A DNA stretch of 64,000 nt, taken from assembly GCF_002886045.1 (NCBI RefSeq), contig NZ_CP025791.1:3859001-3923000 (forward strand), given 5' to 3'. The stretch's first letter is position 1. Each line of letters opens with the position of its first letter. The notes below the pieces were generated by a model that saw nothing but the letters and a program-made list of their open reading frames with translations, was not told the DNA's origin and searched no databases. The DNA comes from Flavivirga eckloniae. Lineage in GTDB: Bacteria > Bacteroidota > Bacteroidia > Flavobacteriales > Flavobacteriaceae. The position numbers and the translations under genes are program-made. Shown piece after piece: positions 8,762 to 18,194 of the stretch.

Positions 8762-10780
8762 ATGAGAATCACATTAGTTTTATTTAGTTTATGCTTTACG
8801 TTAACAGCATTTGCGCAGAATTACAAATTCGGAAAAGTCTCTGAAGAAGAGCTGGAAGAAAAGTTTAATCCGTTAGATTCGTCTGCAAGTGCAACATATT
8901 TATATAAGTATAGAAAAACCTATTTTAGGTACGATCAATCTGAAGGGTTTAAGCTGATAACAGAAATTCAAGAACGCTTAAAAATATATAACAAAGACGG
9001 GTTCGATTATGCTACCAAAAAAGTAAGATTACACAAGAGCGGTGGTAATGAAGAATTAATAGTAGGGAATATAAAAGCCTATACTTATAATTTATTGGAA
9101 GGGAAAATAGAAGACACCAAGTTGACTAAAGACGGTGTTTTTAAATCGGAGTACAATAAATATCTAAACGAAACAAAGTTTACCATGCCTAATATAAAAG
9201 AAGGTTGTGTGGTAGAGTTTAGGTATACCATAGAATCTCCCTTTTATTATTACGTAGACGATTTCAATTTTCAGTATGCCATTCCAGTAAAAAAATTAGA
9301 GGCAATATTTGAAGCTCCCGAATATTATAATTTCAAGGTAAGTACCAGAGGTTATTTAAGCGTGGTTCCTAAAACAGAAACCAAAAGAGACAAAATTACT
9401 TTTAGAAGCAAGACGAGATCTGGAGACGGTGGGATTAACACTGTTACAAGAACAACATTCCATTCATCAGATCTGGAGTTTACTAAGCATATATCTACAT
9501 ATAGTTTTACAGATGTACCTGCTCTAGCCGATGAGCCTTATGTAAATAGTATAAATAATTATAGAGCAGCCGCTAAGTATGAATTGTCTTATAGAAAACT
9601 TCCGCGATCTACAATTAAGTATTTTTCAACAACTTGGGAAGACGTAGCAAAGACTATTTATGAAAATCCATCTTTTGGGACAGAGTTAGATAAGACCGGG
9701 TATTATGAAGAAGAGGTCGATGCAATTATAGGAACAGTATCAGATCCAATGATGCGTATGGGTTTAATTTTCGATTTTGTAAAGTCGAAAGTAAAATGGA
9801 ATGGTTACCATGGAATCTATACCAACGATGGTGTTAGAAGAGCATTTAAAAATCAAACAGGGAATGTTGCAGAAATAAACCTAATGCTAACCTCTATGTT
9901 AAAGTATGCGGGTTTAAACGCCTATCCTGTTTTGGTAAGTACAAGGAAAAATGGTGTGCCTTTATTTCCAACAAGAGAAGGATATAATTATGTTATTAGT
10001 TATGTTAAGATGGGAGATGGGTATATTTTGCTAGACGCAACTAATAAATATGGTGCGCCCAATATATTGCCATATAAAACATTAAATTGGCAAGGGCGTG
10101 TTATAGCAGAAAAAGGTGGTTCTGCTTTGGTGGATTTGTACCCAAAGGAGAAATCAAAAAACACCATTTCCCTAATGGTTAAATTAAATGAAGATGGTAG
10201 TATTGATGGCAGGTGCAGATCTATAAAAACAAAACATGGGGCTTTATCGTATAGAGAAAAATATAATGGCGCAGATGAAGAGGCCTTTATTGAGAAATTA
10301 GAAAACAAACATGGTGGTTTAGAAATTTCAGAATTTAAAGTAGTAAACAATTTAGATTTGTCTAAACCAGTAGTGGAATCGTTTAAATTTATAAAAGAAA
10401 GTCAGGCAGATATTATTGGCGATAAAATATACTTTTCTCCAATGTTCTTTTTAAAGACAGACGAAAACCCATTTAAATTAGAAAAAAGAGAATTCCCTAT
10501 AGATTTTGGTTATCCATCTACTACAAGATATCAAATTATAATAAATTTGCCTGAAGGATATAAAGTAGAATCGGTTCCAGAACCAATAGCGATGTCATTG
10601 CCAGATAATTTGGGGATATTTAAGTTTAAAACATCGGTTAATGCATCAACTTTGCGGTTATTGGTCGATACAGAAATTAACGAACCTATTATTTCCGCTT
10701 TATATTATGAAACCATAAAAGAGTATTTTAAGAAATTTATCGAAAAAGAAAACGAACAAGTCGTATTAACTAAAGTATAG
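8762..10780 (+). CDS. DUF3857 domain protein with a degenerate transglutaminase domain
   Basis: A 672-residue exported paralogue of the preceding gene, with a signal peptide (LVLFSLCFTLTAFAQ). It has the same order of DUF3857, transglutaminase-like and C-terminal beta domains. Aligning by eye, the catalytic Cys position is Val-369 (TGNVAEINLMLTSML against YGDCKALTNYTMSLL), and the His position is Tyr-410 (YNYVIS against GNHVIL). Only the acidic position survives (Asp-425 in LLDATN). It is therefore probably not a thiol enzyme and may be a structural or binding partner. It lies 4 bp after its paralogue and 1 bp before the MazG-like gene. Confidence 0.83.
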   Translation: MRITLVLFSLCFTLTAFAQNYKFGKVSEEELEEKFNPLDSSASATYLYKYRKTYFRYDQSEGFKLITEIQERLKIYNKDGFDYATKKVRLHKSGGNEELIVGNIKAYTYNLLEGKIEDTKLTKDGVFKSEYNKYLNETKFTMPNIKEGCVVEFRYTIESPFYYYVDDFNFQYAIPVKKLEAIFEAPEYYNFKVSTRGYLSVVPKTETKRDKITFRSKTRSGDGGINTVTRTTFHSSDLEFTKHISTYSFTDVPALADEPYVNSINNYRAAAKYELSYRKLPRSTIKYFSTTWEDVAKTIYENPSFGTELDKTGYYEEEVDAIIGTVSDPMMRMGLIFDFVKSKVKWNGYHGIYTNDGVRRAFKNQTGNVAEINLMLTSMLKYAGLNAYPVLVSTRKNGVPLFPTREGYNYVISYVKMGDGYILLDATNKYGAPNILPYKTLNWQGRVIAEKGGSALVDLYPKEKSKNTISLMVKLNEDGSIDGRCRSIKTKHGALSYREKYNGADEEAFIEKLENKHGGLEISEFKVVNNLDLSKPVVESFKFIKESQADIIGDKIYFSPMFFLKTDENPFKLEKREFPIDFGYPSTTRYQIIINLPEGYKVESVPEPIAMSLPDNLGIFKFKTSVNASTLRLLVDTEINEPIISALYYETIKEYFKKFIEKENEQVVLTKV

Positions 10781-10781
10781 C

Positions 10782-11108
10782 ATGGATATAAAAAACGCAC
10801 AAAAAATAGTTGATGATTGGATAAATGAACACGGTGTACGCTATTTTAACGAGCTTACCAACATGGCTCAACTTACTGAAGAAGTTGGTGAAGTAGCTCG
10901 AATAATAGCGAGGCGTTACGGGGAACAAAGCGAAAAGGAAAGCGATAAAAATAAAGACCTTGGAGAAGAGTTGGCAGATGTTTTATTTGTAGTGTTATGC
11001 TTGGCCAACCAAACAGGTGTCGATTTACAAAAGGCATTCGATAAAAGAATGGATAAGAAAGCAAAACGAGATCATGATAGACACCATAATAATGAAAAAT
11101 TAAAGTAA
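10782..11108 (+). CDS. MazG-like nucleotide pyrophosphohydrolase
   Basis: A 108-residue all-alpha NTP pyrophosphohydrolase. The paired acidic motifs that coordinate magnesium are visible: QLTEEVGEVARII and DLGEELADVLFVVLCLA, with a basic C-terminal tail (DKKAKRDHDRHH). Such single-domain proteins are widespread in Bacteroidota and resemble dCTPase or MazG house-cleaning enzymes that hydrolyse non-canonical nucleoside triphosphates to the monophosphate. It starts 1 bp after the DUF3857 gene and precedes aroA by 34 bp, apparently in one transcription unit. Exact substrate unknown. Confidence 0.85.
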   Translation: MDIKNAQKIVDDWINEHGVRYFNELTNMAQLTEEVGEVARIIARRYGEQSEKESDKNKDLGEELADVLFVVLCLANQTGVDLQKAFDKRMDKKAKRDHDRHHNNEKLK

Positions 11109-11142
11109 ATTTGCAGCTTCTTTAATAAAGAAACTTAAAAAC

Positions 11143-12366
11143 ATGCAAATTACACTTCAAAAATCTTCAGTAGCTAAACAGTCGTCAATTCAAATTACAG
11201 GATCTAAAAGTGAATCCAATAGGTTATTGCTTTTAAAAGCACTGTACCCAGAAATTAGCCTCGAAAATGTGTCTAATTCAGATGATAGTAATTTGATGAC
11301 TAATGCGCTAACAACCGGTTCAGATTTAGTCGATATTCATCACGCAGGAACAGCCATGCGTTTTTTAACGGCATATTTTTCTGTTCAAGAAGGAAGAGAA
11401 GTAACGCTTACAGGTTCTAAGCGTATGAAAGAACGTCCTATTGAAGTTTTGGTTAAAGCACTTCAAGAACTAGGAGCGGATATTAGCTATGTTGAAAATG
11501 AAGGGTTCCCTCCAATAAAAATAAAAGGGAAAAAACTAACCAAGCATAAAGTATCATTAAAAGCAAATGTAAGCAGTCAGTACATTTCGGCCTTATTGCT
11601 TATAGCGTCCAAGCTTGAAAACGGATTAGAGCTAACATTAGAAGGTGAAATAACCTCGGTGCCCTATATAAAAATGACTCTTAGTTTGCTGGATGAAATT
11701 GGAGTGTCATCTTCATTTGAAGGAAACATTATTACTGTAAAACCAAAAAACAATAGCGAGCAGTCAAAAACATTAACTGTAGAATCAGATTGGTCATCAG
11801 CATCCTATTATTTTAGTATAGCTGCTATTAGCGAGGTTGGAACAGAAATAACACTATCCTCGTACAAGGAGAACTCACTACAAGGCGATTCTGTTTTAGT
11901 AGACATTTATAAACATTTTGGTGTAAGAGCCGTTTTTAATGATAATAGCGTTACCTTAAAAAAAGTTTCTTCTAATTTAGAGCCATTAAACTTAGATTTA
12001 AAAAATGCACCCGATATTGCGCAGACCATTGCGGTAACATGTTTCGCTTTAGGAATACCATGTGATTTAACCGGACTTCATACACTTAAAATTAAAGAAA
12101 CCGATAGGTTGGTCGCTTTAAAAAATGAAATAGAAAAGTTGGGTGGTAGCGTAGATATTACTGAGAAATCGTTGCATTTGTCGGCATCTACTACCATTAA
12201 CGAGTTGGTGTCAATCGAAACGTATCACGATCATAGAATGGCCATGGCATTTGCACCTTTAGCACTCAAAACCGCCATAATAATTGAAGATGCTGGGGTG
12301 GTTTCAAAATCGTATCCAACGTTTTGGGATGACTTAAAATCTATCGGATTTAAAATAACTGAATAA
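11143..12366 (+). CDS. aroA: 3-phosphoshikimate 1-carboxyvinyltransferase (EPSP synthase)
   Basis: A 407-residue EPSP synthase that joins shikimate 3-phosphate and phosphoenolpyruvate in the sixth shikimate step. Motifs seen are GSKSESNRLLLLKAL (substrate phosphate binding), HAGTAMRFLTA (the usual NAGTAMRFL loop with His for Asn), KERPIEVL, SSQYISALLL, SDWSSASYYFS, KIKETDRLVALKNEI and TYHDHRMAMAFAPLAL. It is about 20 residues shorter than the Escherichia coli enzyme but of normal length for Bacteroidota. The protein supplies chorismate precursors for the aromatic operon 7 kb upstream. A TAAATTTG box at 11106-11113 might be an internal promoter, without a clear -33 element. Confidence 0.94.
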   Translation: MQITLQKSSVAKQSSIQITGSKSESNRLLLLKALYPEISLENVSNSDDSNLMTNALTTGSDLVDIHHAGTAMRFLTAYFSVQEGREVTLTGSKRMKERPIEVLVKALQELGADISYVENEGFPPIKIKGKKLTKHKVSLKANVSSQYISALLLIASKLENGLELTLEGEITSVPYIKMTLSLLDEIGVSSSFEGNIITVKPKNNSEQSKTLTVESDWSSASYYFSIAAISEVGTEITLSSYKENSLQGDSVLVDIYKHFGVRAVFNDNSVTLKKVSSNLEPLNLDLKNAPDIAQTIAVTCFALGIPCDLTGLHTLKIKETDRLVALKNEIEKLGGSVDITEKSLHLSASTTINELVSIETYHDHRMAMAFAPLALKTAIIIEDAGVVSKSYPTFWDDLKSIGFKITE

Positions 12367-12381
12367 TAATCACTCATTTAC

Positions 12382-12413
12382 TTGACAACCCCTATTTGGA
12401 GATTGTATATTTG
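12382..12413 (+). promoter_or_regulatory. Bacteroidota-type promoter for queA
   Basis: TTG at 12382-12384, then 21 bp, then TATATTTG at 12406-12413 matches the TTG / TAnnTTTG pattern of Bacteroidota primary sigma factors. Transcription would start near 12420, giving queA a leader of about 120 nt. Confidence 0.75.
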
Positions 12414-12429
12414 CAGCTTTCAAAAAACA

Positions 12430-12515
12430 ATTTATAACGGCTTACTAAAAGTATTTTTAAATGCTACAGGCTTTTTTTAACCTGAAGTTAAGCCATTGAA
12501 AGCGCTTTTAGCACA
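12430..12515 (+). promoter_or_regulatory. Structured leader upstream of queA, possible cis-regulatory RNA
   Basis: Within the predicted 120-nt leader, ggctta (12439-12444) can pair with taagcc (12489-12494). cagg (12467-12470) can pair with cctg (12481-12484). ctaaaag (12445-12451) can pair with cttttag (12505-12511). The first and third helices interleave, which would make a pseudoknot. It does not match the preQ1-I riboswitch consensus, so any ligand is conjecture. Confidence 0.35.
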
Positions 12516-12539
12516 TTAAAAATTAATAAAGACTTACAA

Positions 12540-13589
12540 ATGAAATTATCACATTTTGGCTTCAATTTACCTAATGAATTATTAGCAGAACACCCTGCAG
12601 AAAACAGAGATGAATCTCGCTTAATGGTTTTAAATAGAAAAGAACAAACCATTGAACACAGAATGTTTAAAGATTTAATAGATTATTTTGAAGAAGATGA
12701 TGTTTTAATTCTTAACAATACCAAAGTTTTCCCTGCAAGATTATATGGTAATAAGGAAAAAACAGGAGCAAGAATAGAAGTATTTTTGTTAAGAGAGCTA
12801 AATGAAGAACAACGTCTTTGGGATGTTTTGGTAGATCCAGCTCGTAAAATAAGAATTGGTAACAAATTGTACTTTGGTGACGATGATACGCTGGTAGCAG
12901 AAGTTATAGATAATACAACATCGAGAGGGCGTACATTACGTTTTTTATATGACGGATCGTATTCTGAGTTTAGAAGAAAACTAACAGAACTTGGAGAAAC
13001 ACCTCTTCCAAAATATATAAAAAGAGATGTAGAACCAGAAGACGAAGAGCGTTACCAAACTATATACGCAAAAAATGAAGGTGCTGTAGCTGCTCCAACA
13101 GCTGGGCTTCACTTTTCTAAGCACTTATTGAAAAGATTGGAAATTAAAGGTATTGACTTTGCTGAGGTGACTTTACATGTTGGTTTAGGAACATTCAACC
13201 CAGTTGAGGTTGAAGATTTATCTAAACACAAGATGGATAGCGAGGAGTTGAAAATTAATGAAACCGCAGTAAACATTGTAAATAAGGGTATAGACAATAA
13301 AAGACGTGTTTGTGCCGTAGGTACAACCGCTATGCGTGCCATAGAAAGTTCTGTATCATCTAATGGTAGATTAAATGAAATTGACGGATGGACAAATAAA
13401 TTCATCTTCCCGCCATACGATTTTAGTATCGCCAACTGTATGATTACTAATTTCCATACACCTAAGTCAACATTATTAATGATGGTTTCTGCCTTTGCAG
13501 GACACGATTTTATAAAGAAAGCATACGAAGAAGCTGTAAAAGAAAAATACAAATTTTACAGTTATGGCGATGCCATGTTAATTCTTTAA
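12540..13589 (+). CDS. queA: S-adenosylmethionine:tRNA ribosyltransferase-isomerase
   Basis: A 349-residue enzyme that transfers and isomerises the ribosyl group of S-adenosylmethionine onto preQ1 in tRNA, giving epoxyqueuosine at wobble position 34. Conserved stretches include [21 protein letters not shown] at the N-terminus, [64 protein letters not shown] and [19 protein letters not shown]. It begins 174 bp after aroA behind its own promoter and a structured leader, and a terminator-like hairpin follows the stop. The other queuosine genes are not in this window. Confidence 0.95.
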   Translation: MKLSHFGFNLPNELLAEHPAENRDESRLMVLNRKEQTIEHRMFKDLIDYFEEDDVLILNNTKVFPARLYGNKEKTGARIEVFLLRELNEEQRLWDVLVDPARKIRIGNKLYFGDDDTLVAEVIDNTTSRGRTLRFLYDGSYSEFRRKLTELGETPLPKYIKRDVEPEDEERYQTIYAKNEGAVAAPTAGLHFSKHLLKRLEIKGIDFAEVTLHVGLGTFNPVEVEDLSKHKMDSEELKINETAVNIVNKGIDNKRRVCAVGTTAMRAIESSVSSNGRLNEIDGWTNKFIFPPYDFSIANCMITNFHTPKSTLLMMVSAFAGHDFIKKAYEEAVKEKYKFYSYGDAMLIL

Positions 13590-13622
13590 TCCTGAGCGTT
13601 TCAGGATCATATTAAACATATC

Positions 13623-13670
13623 AAAAGGTCTTAAAGTATTAAAAACGAAGTACTTTTAAGGCCTTTTTTA
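13623..13670 (+). terminator. Rho-independent terminator after queA
   Basis: An imperfect inverted repeat (aaaggtcttaaagta from 13625, tacttttaaggcc from 13651) is followed by a run of T at 13663-13669. Confidence 0.75.
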
Positions 13671-13776
13671 GATACTAATTTATAAGATAACATAAACAGA
13701 GGCTTCCACCTCTGAGAATCAATTGATAAGTCAAAAACTGTAAATAGTAAAACCTTTCACTATTTTTACAATACTT

Positions 13777-14817
13777 ATGGCAACAGGCAAAAAAGATATC
13801 CGCTCATTAACCAAAGACGATCTAAGAGCGTTCTTTGTACAACAAGGTGATAAAGCATTTCGTGGTAATCAGGTATATGAATGGCTTTGGCAAAAATCAG
13901 CGCATACTTTTAAGGATATGACGAATGTTTCGAAAGAAACACGTCAAATGCTAGAAGACCATTTTGTTATTAATCATATTGAGGTAGATACCATGCAGCG
14001 CAGTAAGGACGGTACAGTAAAAAATGCTGTACGCTTACATGACGGATTAATAGTAGAATCGGTTTTAATACCAACGGCAACAAGAACTACCGCTTGTGTA
14101 TCTAGTCAGGTGGGTTGTAGCTTAGATTGTAAGTTTTGTGCAACTGCAAGGTTAAAACGTATGCGTAACTTAAACCCTGACGAGATTTACGATCAGGTAG
14201 TTGCTATCGATAAAGAAAGTCGGTTATATCATAATCGTCCGTTAAGTAACATTGTATTTATGGGTATGGGAGAACCGCTTATGAATTATAATAACGTTAT
14301 TAAGGCTATCGATAAGATTACATCATCAGAAGGATTGGGTATGTCTGCAAAACGAATTACCGTTTCAACATCCGGTATCCCAAAAATGATTAAAAAAATG
14401 GCAGATGATGAAGTGAAGTTCAACTTAGCCGTGTCTTTGCACTCTGCCATCGATGAAGTTCGCACGTCCATTATGCCTTTTAACGAAACCTTTCCTTTAG
14501 CAGATTTAAAAGAAGCATTAGAATATTGGTATGTTAAAACCAAACGTAAAATTAGTTACGAGTATGTGGTTTGGAAAGGGATTAACGACACACAAAAAGA
14601 TATTGATGCCTTTGTGAAATTCTGTAAATATGTACCCTGTAAAGTAAACATAATTGAATACAACCCTATTGATGATGGTGAATTTAAGCAGGCAAGTAAT
14701 GATGCTTTAGACAACTACATCAATACACTCGAAAAAAATAGAATAGTTGTAAATGTTCGCCGTAGCAGAGGAAAAGATATTGATGCGGCTTGCGGACAGT
14801 TGGCAAATAAAAATTAA
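13777..14817 (+). CDS. rlmN: 23S rRNA (adenine2503-C2) / tRNA (adenine37-C2) methyltransferase
   Basis: A 346-residue radical SAM enzyme that methylates C2 of A2503 in 23S rRNA and A37 in some tRNAs. The iron-sulfur cluster motif is C-x3-C-x2-C (GCSLDCKFC). The C-terminal DIDAACGQLA carries the second catalytic cysteine that resolves the methyl adduct. Other landmarks are FRGNQVYEWLWQK at the N-terminus, FMGMGEPLMNY (GEP motif), SVSTSGIP-type TVSTSGIPKMI, and NLAVSLHSA. Length and motif order are normal. The sequence favours RlmN over the antibiotic-resistance relative Cfr because of the typical N-terminal helix and overall core-gene context. Confidence 0.95.
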   Translation: MATGKKDIRSLTKDDLRAFFVQQGDKAFRGNQVYEWLWQKSAHTFKDMTNVSKETRQMLEDHFVINHIEVDTMQRSKDGTVKNAVRLHDGLIVESVLIPTATRTTACVSSQVGCSLDCKFCATARLKRMRNLNPDEIYDQVVAIDKESRLYHNRPLSNIVFMGMGEPLMNYNNVIKAIDKITSSEGLGMSAKRITVSTSGIPKMIKKMADDEVKFNLAVSLHSAIDEVRTSIMPFNETFPLADLKEALEYWYVKTKRKISYEYVVWKGINDTQKDIDAFVKFCKYVPCKVNIIEYNPIDDGEFKQASNDALDNYINTLEKNRIVVNVRRSRGKDIDAACGQLANKN

Positions 14818-14866
14818 AAAAGAGCTCCCAAAAATGGAAGCCCTTTTTGATACGTTAGAGCAGCAT

Positions 14867-16048
14867 TTATTTCTTTATTACTTTGAAGGTAGTCGATTTT
14901 TCTTCAGATTTAAACATAACAAAATAGATGCCTTTATTGAGGGCGGACAAGTCAATAGATTTGTTAGTAATATTGTCTGGTTTAATAGCCATGACTAGTT
15001 GCCCCAATTGGTTTGATATTAATACGTTATCAATAGTTTCTGTGCTTTCAATATTTAAAATATCCTTAACAGGATTCGGGAAAACCCTTGTGGTTTTTAA
15101 CGTGTTGTCGTCCAGAGAAAGTAAAGGGTCTGCTTCTGTAGTAAAAGACCAAATAGATGTTCCTGTAGCTCCACCTGTTATATTGTACGCAACAGCAGCC
15201 CAATAATAGGTAGTCGAGTACTCTAACCCAAAAATAGTAAAACTTGTATTGCTTACATCGGCTAATGCCGTTGGAGGGTTCGAAGTTCCCAAATAAAAGA
15301 CATAACCGCTAGGAAGTTCTCCTGTTATGGTATTTTCCCATGTAAAGGTATAGGCAGCATCATTAGCATCAATAACCAAATCGCCATTATAATCGTTATC
15401 TAATGCCAAGGTAATATTAGTAGCGCCATCGCTTGGGTTTGGAGTTGTTACTGGATTTGGAGCAGGTATTGTTGGCTGTTGAACAGCAATGTTGTCAATT
15501 CCCCAATAATATGAAAAATCCCCTACCCATCTAAATCGAACTTGAGCATTGGTAACGTCTTGTAATTCGGTCGTGACATCTAGAATAACTTGCCCGGCTA
15601 TATAGGTGTTTGCAGTAACATTGGCTTCAGAGTATGATACAATTTCAATCCAAGACGTACCGTTAAAAACTTCTACATGAGCCTCTCCGCCATAGCCACT
15701 AACAAAAAGATGGTTAAAAGTTAGTTTAATGTTTGTTAAACCAGTACAGTCGAATGCGGGGCTTTCCAATGCTGTCTCTTCCGGACCTCCACCATAAGCA
15801 TCACTATTAAGAATAGTGTAATTTCCAGAAAAACCACCTTCGGTATAAAAAGTAGTGTTAAGATCACCAAGATATGGAGCAAATCCTCCGGTATCAAAAT
15901 CCCAAATGTTTCCTGTTGATGTTATTTCATTATTAACCCATCCGCTAGGAAGTGCAAGTCCACCTTCGAAATCCTCTGAGATAAGAATTTGACCAAAAGT
16001 AAACGATGTAAAAAATAGTAAAACTGATAAAAAATTAATGTCCCTCAT
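14867..16048 (-). CDS. T9SS-secreted protein with jelly-roll (choice-of-anchor J-like) and fibronectin-like domains
   Basis: A 393-residue secreted protein. The start is placed at the ATG whose complement is 16046-16048 because it begins a good signal peptide (MRDINFLSVLLFFTSFTFGQ); the frame is open further upstream without signal-like sequence. Residues about 20-185 resemble cleaved-adhesin or choice-of-anchor J domains (EDFEGG-x-LPSGW, NHLFVSGYGGEAHVEVF, VRFRWVGDFSYYWGIDNI). Residues about 190-300 look fibronectin type III-like, with a DxNxDxxxxxND-like stretch (DNDYNGDLVIDANDA). The last 75 residues are a type A T9SS sorting domain (VFPNPVKDIL, NKGIYFVMF, TFKVIKK). The product is expected at the cell surface or released. 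Ligand unknown. Confidence 0.85.
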   Translation of the reverse strand: MRDINFLSVLLFFTSFTFGQILISEDFEGGLALPSGWVNNEITSTGNIWDFDTGGFAPYLGDLNTTFYTEGGFSGNYTILNSDAYGGGPEETALESPAFDCTGLTNIKLTFNHLFVSGYGGEAHVEVFNGTSWIEIVSYSEANVTANTYIAGQVILDVTTELQDVTNAQVRFRWVGDFSYYWGIDNIAVQQPTIPAPNPVTTPNPSDGATNITLALDNDYNGDLVIDANDAAYTFTWENTITGELPSGYVFYLGTSNPPTALADVSNTSFTIFGLEYSTTYYWAAVAYNITGGATGTSIWSFTTEADPLLSLDDNTLKTTRVFPNPVKDILNIESTETIDNVLISNQLGQLVMAIKPDNITNKSIDLSALNKGIYFVMFKSEEKSTTFKVIKK

Positions 16049-16230
16049 GTGTAATTGGTTGTTGGTTAGATATTTAAAGTATGTAATATTTTTCTCAATC
16101 AATCATTTTTTCGATTAAGCGTTTTTTTTGAAAGATTAATAGTAATACATTAAGAAAAACAACTTTAGAGTGTCTATAGTAGTATTATCTTAACTTTATT
16201 AGTAATTTCGCCCAGATTTAATCTTAATAA

Positions 16231-17208
16231 TTGAAGATAGTAGAACAAATAAAGCAGCCTATTGCTTACGAGATGGATCTTTTCGAGCAGAAGTTCCAGC
16301 TTTCCATGTCTAGCAAAGTCGCATTGCTTAATAGGATTACCCATTATATTGTAAATCGAAAGGGTAAACAAATGCGTCCTATGTTTGTGTTTTTGGTTTC
16401 TAAAATGGTATCTCATGGCGAAGTTAGCGAACGAACATACAGGGGAGCTTCAGTTATAGAACTCATACATACAGCAACTTTGGTGCATGATGATGTGGTT
16501 GATGATAGTAATCGTAGGCGTGGATTTTTCTCTGTAAATGCCCTTTGGAAAAATAAAATAGCTGTCTTAATTGGTGATTATTTGCTATCCAAAGGATTGC
16601 TTTTAAGTATAGATAATAACGATTTCGATTTACTCAAGATTATCTCTATTGCAGTTCGTGAAATGAGTGAAGGCGAATTACTTCAAATCGAAAAAGCTAG
16701 AAAACTAGATATAACAGAAGCTATTTACTATGAAATTATACGCCAAAAAACAGCAACATTAATAGCGGCTTGTTGTAGTTTGGGAGCAGCCTCTGTAAAA
16801 CCAGATTCGCAACATGTAGAATCTATGCGAAAGTTTGGAGAACTTATAGGTATGGCATTTCAAATAAAGGATGATTTATTTGATTATGGCGAAACCCAAA
16901 TAGGGAAACCAACAGGTATCGATATTAAGGAACAAAAAATGACGTTGCCTTTAATCTATGTTCTTAATCAGGCTTCGAAAAAAGACAAAAAGTGGCTCAT
17001 CAATTCTATTAAAAACCATAATAAAGATTCCAAACGCGTTAAGGAAGTTATTGCCTTTGTGAAAAACAATGGAGGTTTAGATTACGCTATTAAAAAGATG
17101 AAGGCATTTCAAGAAGAAGCTCTGGAAATACTTGAAACCTATCCGAAATCGGAATATAAAAATTCACTGGAACTTATGGTGAATTATGTGATTGATAGGA
17201 AGAAATAG
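16231..17208 (+). CDS. Polyprenyl diphosphate synthase (octaprenyl/heptaprenyl type)
   Basis: A 325-residue trans-prenyltransferase that elongates farnesyl diphosphate with isopentenyl units, most probably to make the menaquinone side chain. The two aspartate-rich motifs are HDDVVDDSNRRRG (first) and FQIKDDLFDYG (second), with GKQMRPMFVFL for isopentenyl diphosphate binding. The reading frame starts with TTG at 16231; no ATG gives a complete N-terminus, and family members in flavobacteria begin in a similar way (KIVEQIKQPIAYEM). It converges with the AraC gene, only 8 bp between the stops. Product chain length cannot be read from the sequence. Confidence 0.9.
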   Translation: MKIVEQIKQPIAYEMDLFEQKFQLSMSSKVALLNRITHYIVNRKGKQMRPMFVFLVSKMVSHGEVSERTYRGASVIELIHTATLVHDDVVDDSNRRRGFFSVNALWKNKIAVLIGDYLLSKGLLLSIDNNDFDLLKIISIAVREMSEGELLQIEKARKLDITEAIYYEIIRQKTATLIAACCSLGAASVKPDSQHVESMRKFGELIGMAFQIKDDLFDYGETQIGKPTGIDIKEQKMTLPLIYVLNQASKKDKKWLINSIKNHNKDSKRVKEVIAFVKNNGGLDYAIKKMKAFQEEALEILETYPKSEYKNSLELMVNYVIDRKK

Positions 17209-17216
17209 TTTGGTTT

Positions 17217-18128
17217 TTATTGAAATGATTTCCTGAATGCTAAAGGAGACATCGTAGTTTTTAGCTTAAATAATTTGCTAAACGATTGCGGATGTTCAAA
17301 ACCCAATCCGTAAGCAATTTCACTTACCGAAAGTTGAGTCGTAGATAACTTTTCCTTGGCTTTTTCTATCAATTTTTCATGTATAAGTTGTTGGGTATTT
17401 TGTCCAGTTAGAGATTTAAGTAGACTGCTTAAATAAGTAGGCGATACATTTAATTGGTAAGCAATGTGTTGTACAGTTGGCAGTCCTTTGTTTATTAAAT
17501 CTTTATTGTTGAAGTATTCGGTAAGTAAAGTTTCTAATTGTACTAAAATTTTATGATTACCTTTCTTTCGGGTAATAAATTGCCGTTCGTAAAAACGTTC
17601 AGCATAGCTAAGTAATAACTCTATTTGTGCTACGATAATGCTCTGACTAAAATTGTCGATATTGTTCTCAATTTCAAGCTTGATATTTAATAATATCCCT
17701 TCGATAATGTTTTCCTCTTTTTCAGACATAAAAAGCGCTTCATTTATCGAATAATCAAAAAAATCGTACTGTTTAATAGTTTTGGCAAGTGATGTACTCC
17801 AAAGAAAGTCGGGGTGAATAAGCAATATCCACCCTGAAGGCTTTAAGTTATGTTTAGGATTAGTTTCGATACTTAAAACTTGACCAGGAGAAATGAAGGA
17901 CATTAGTCCCTCGTCAAAGTCGTATTCTTGCTGACCATATCGAAGTGTTCCCACATTTCTTTTAAGTCCGATAGAAAAGAAGTTCATCAACCAACGCTCA
18001 CCAAGGTATTCCGAAGGTATCGTTGTTTTGCCATAATCTACCAAACTAATTAAAGGGTGTAAGGGGCTAGGTAAGCCCCTTACTTTATGAAAATCGCTAA
18101 TGGTCTGTATTTTTCTTATCTTTCTCAT
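17217..18128 (-). CDS. AraC-family transcriptional regulator
   Basis: A 303-residue regulator. Residues about 40-200 are a divergent cupin-type sensing domain (RYGQQEYDFDEGLMSFISPGQ). The last 100 residues hold the double helix-turn-helix DNA-binding domain: TVQHIAYQLNVSPTYLSSLLKSLTGQ for the first and VSEIAYGLGFEHPQSFSKLFK for the second, ending in the canonical SPLAFRKSF. It lies 66 bp downstream of the short-chain dehydrogenase gene on the same strand, an arrangement often seen where the regulator controls the oxidoreductase. The inducer is unknown. Confidence 0.88.
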   Translation of the reverse strand: MRKIRKIQTISDFHKVRGLPSPLHPLISLVDYGKTTIPSEYLGERWLMNFFSIGLKRNVGTLRYGQQEYDFDEGLMSFISPGQVLSIETNPKHNLKPSGWILLIHPDFLWSTSLAKTIKQYDFFDYSINEALFMSEKEENIIEGILLNIKLEIENNIDNFSQSIIVAQIELLLSYAERFYERQFITRKKGNHKILVQLETLLTEYFNNKDLINKGLPTVQHIAYQLNVSPTYLSSLLKSLTGQNTQQLIHEKLIEKAKEKLSTTQLSVSEIAYGLGFEHPQSFSKLFKLKTTMSPLAFRKSFQ

Positions 18129-18194
18129 AAACCGCTATACTATGCCAATATACAGTATTTAAAAAAACTAAAAGGTAAAAAACAGTATCACAAT

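Noticed and set aside
12414-12539. preQ1-I riboswitch upstream of queA
   Set aside because: The conserved loop and A-rich tail of the class I motif are not present; only generic pairing can be shown, so it is listed as a structured leader instead.
14753-14998. An 81-codon plus-strand frame across the rlmN end
   Set aside because: It overlaps the end of rlmN and the T9SS protein gene on the other strand and has no domain or start signal.
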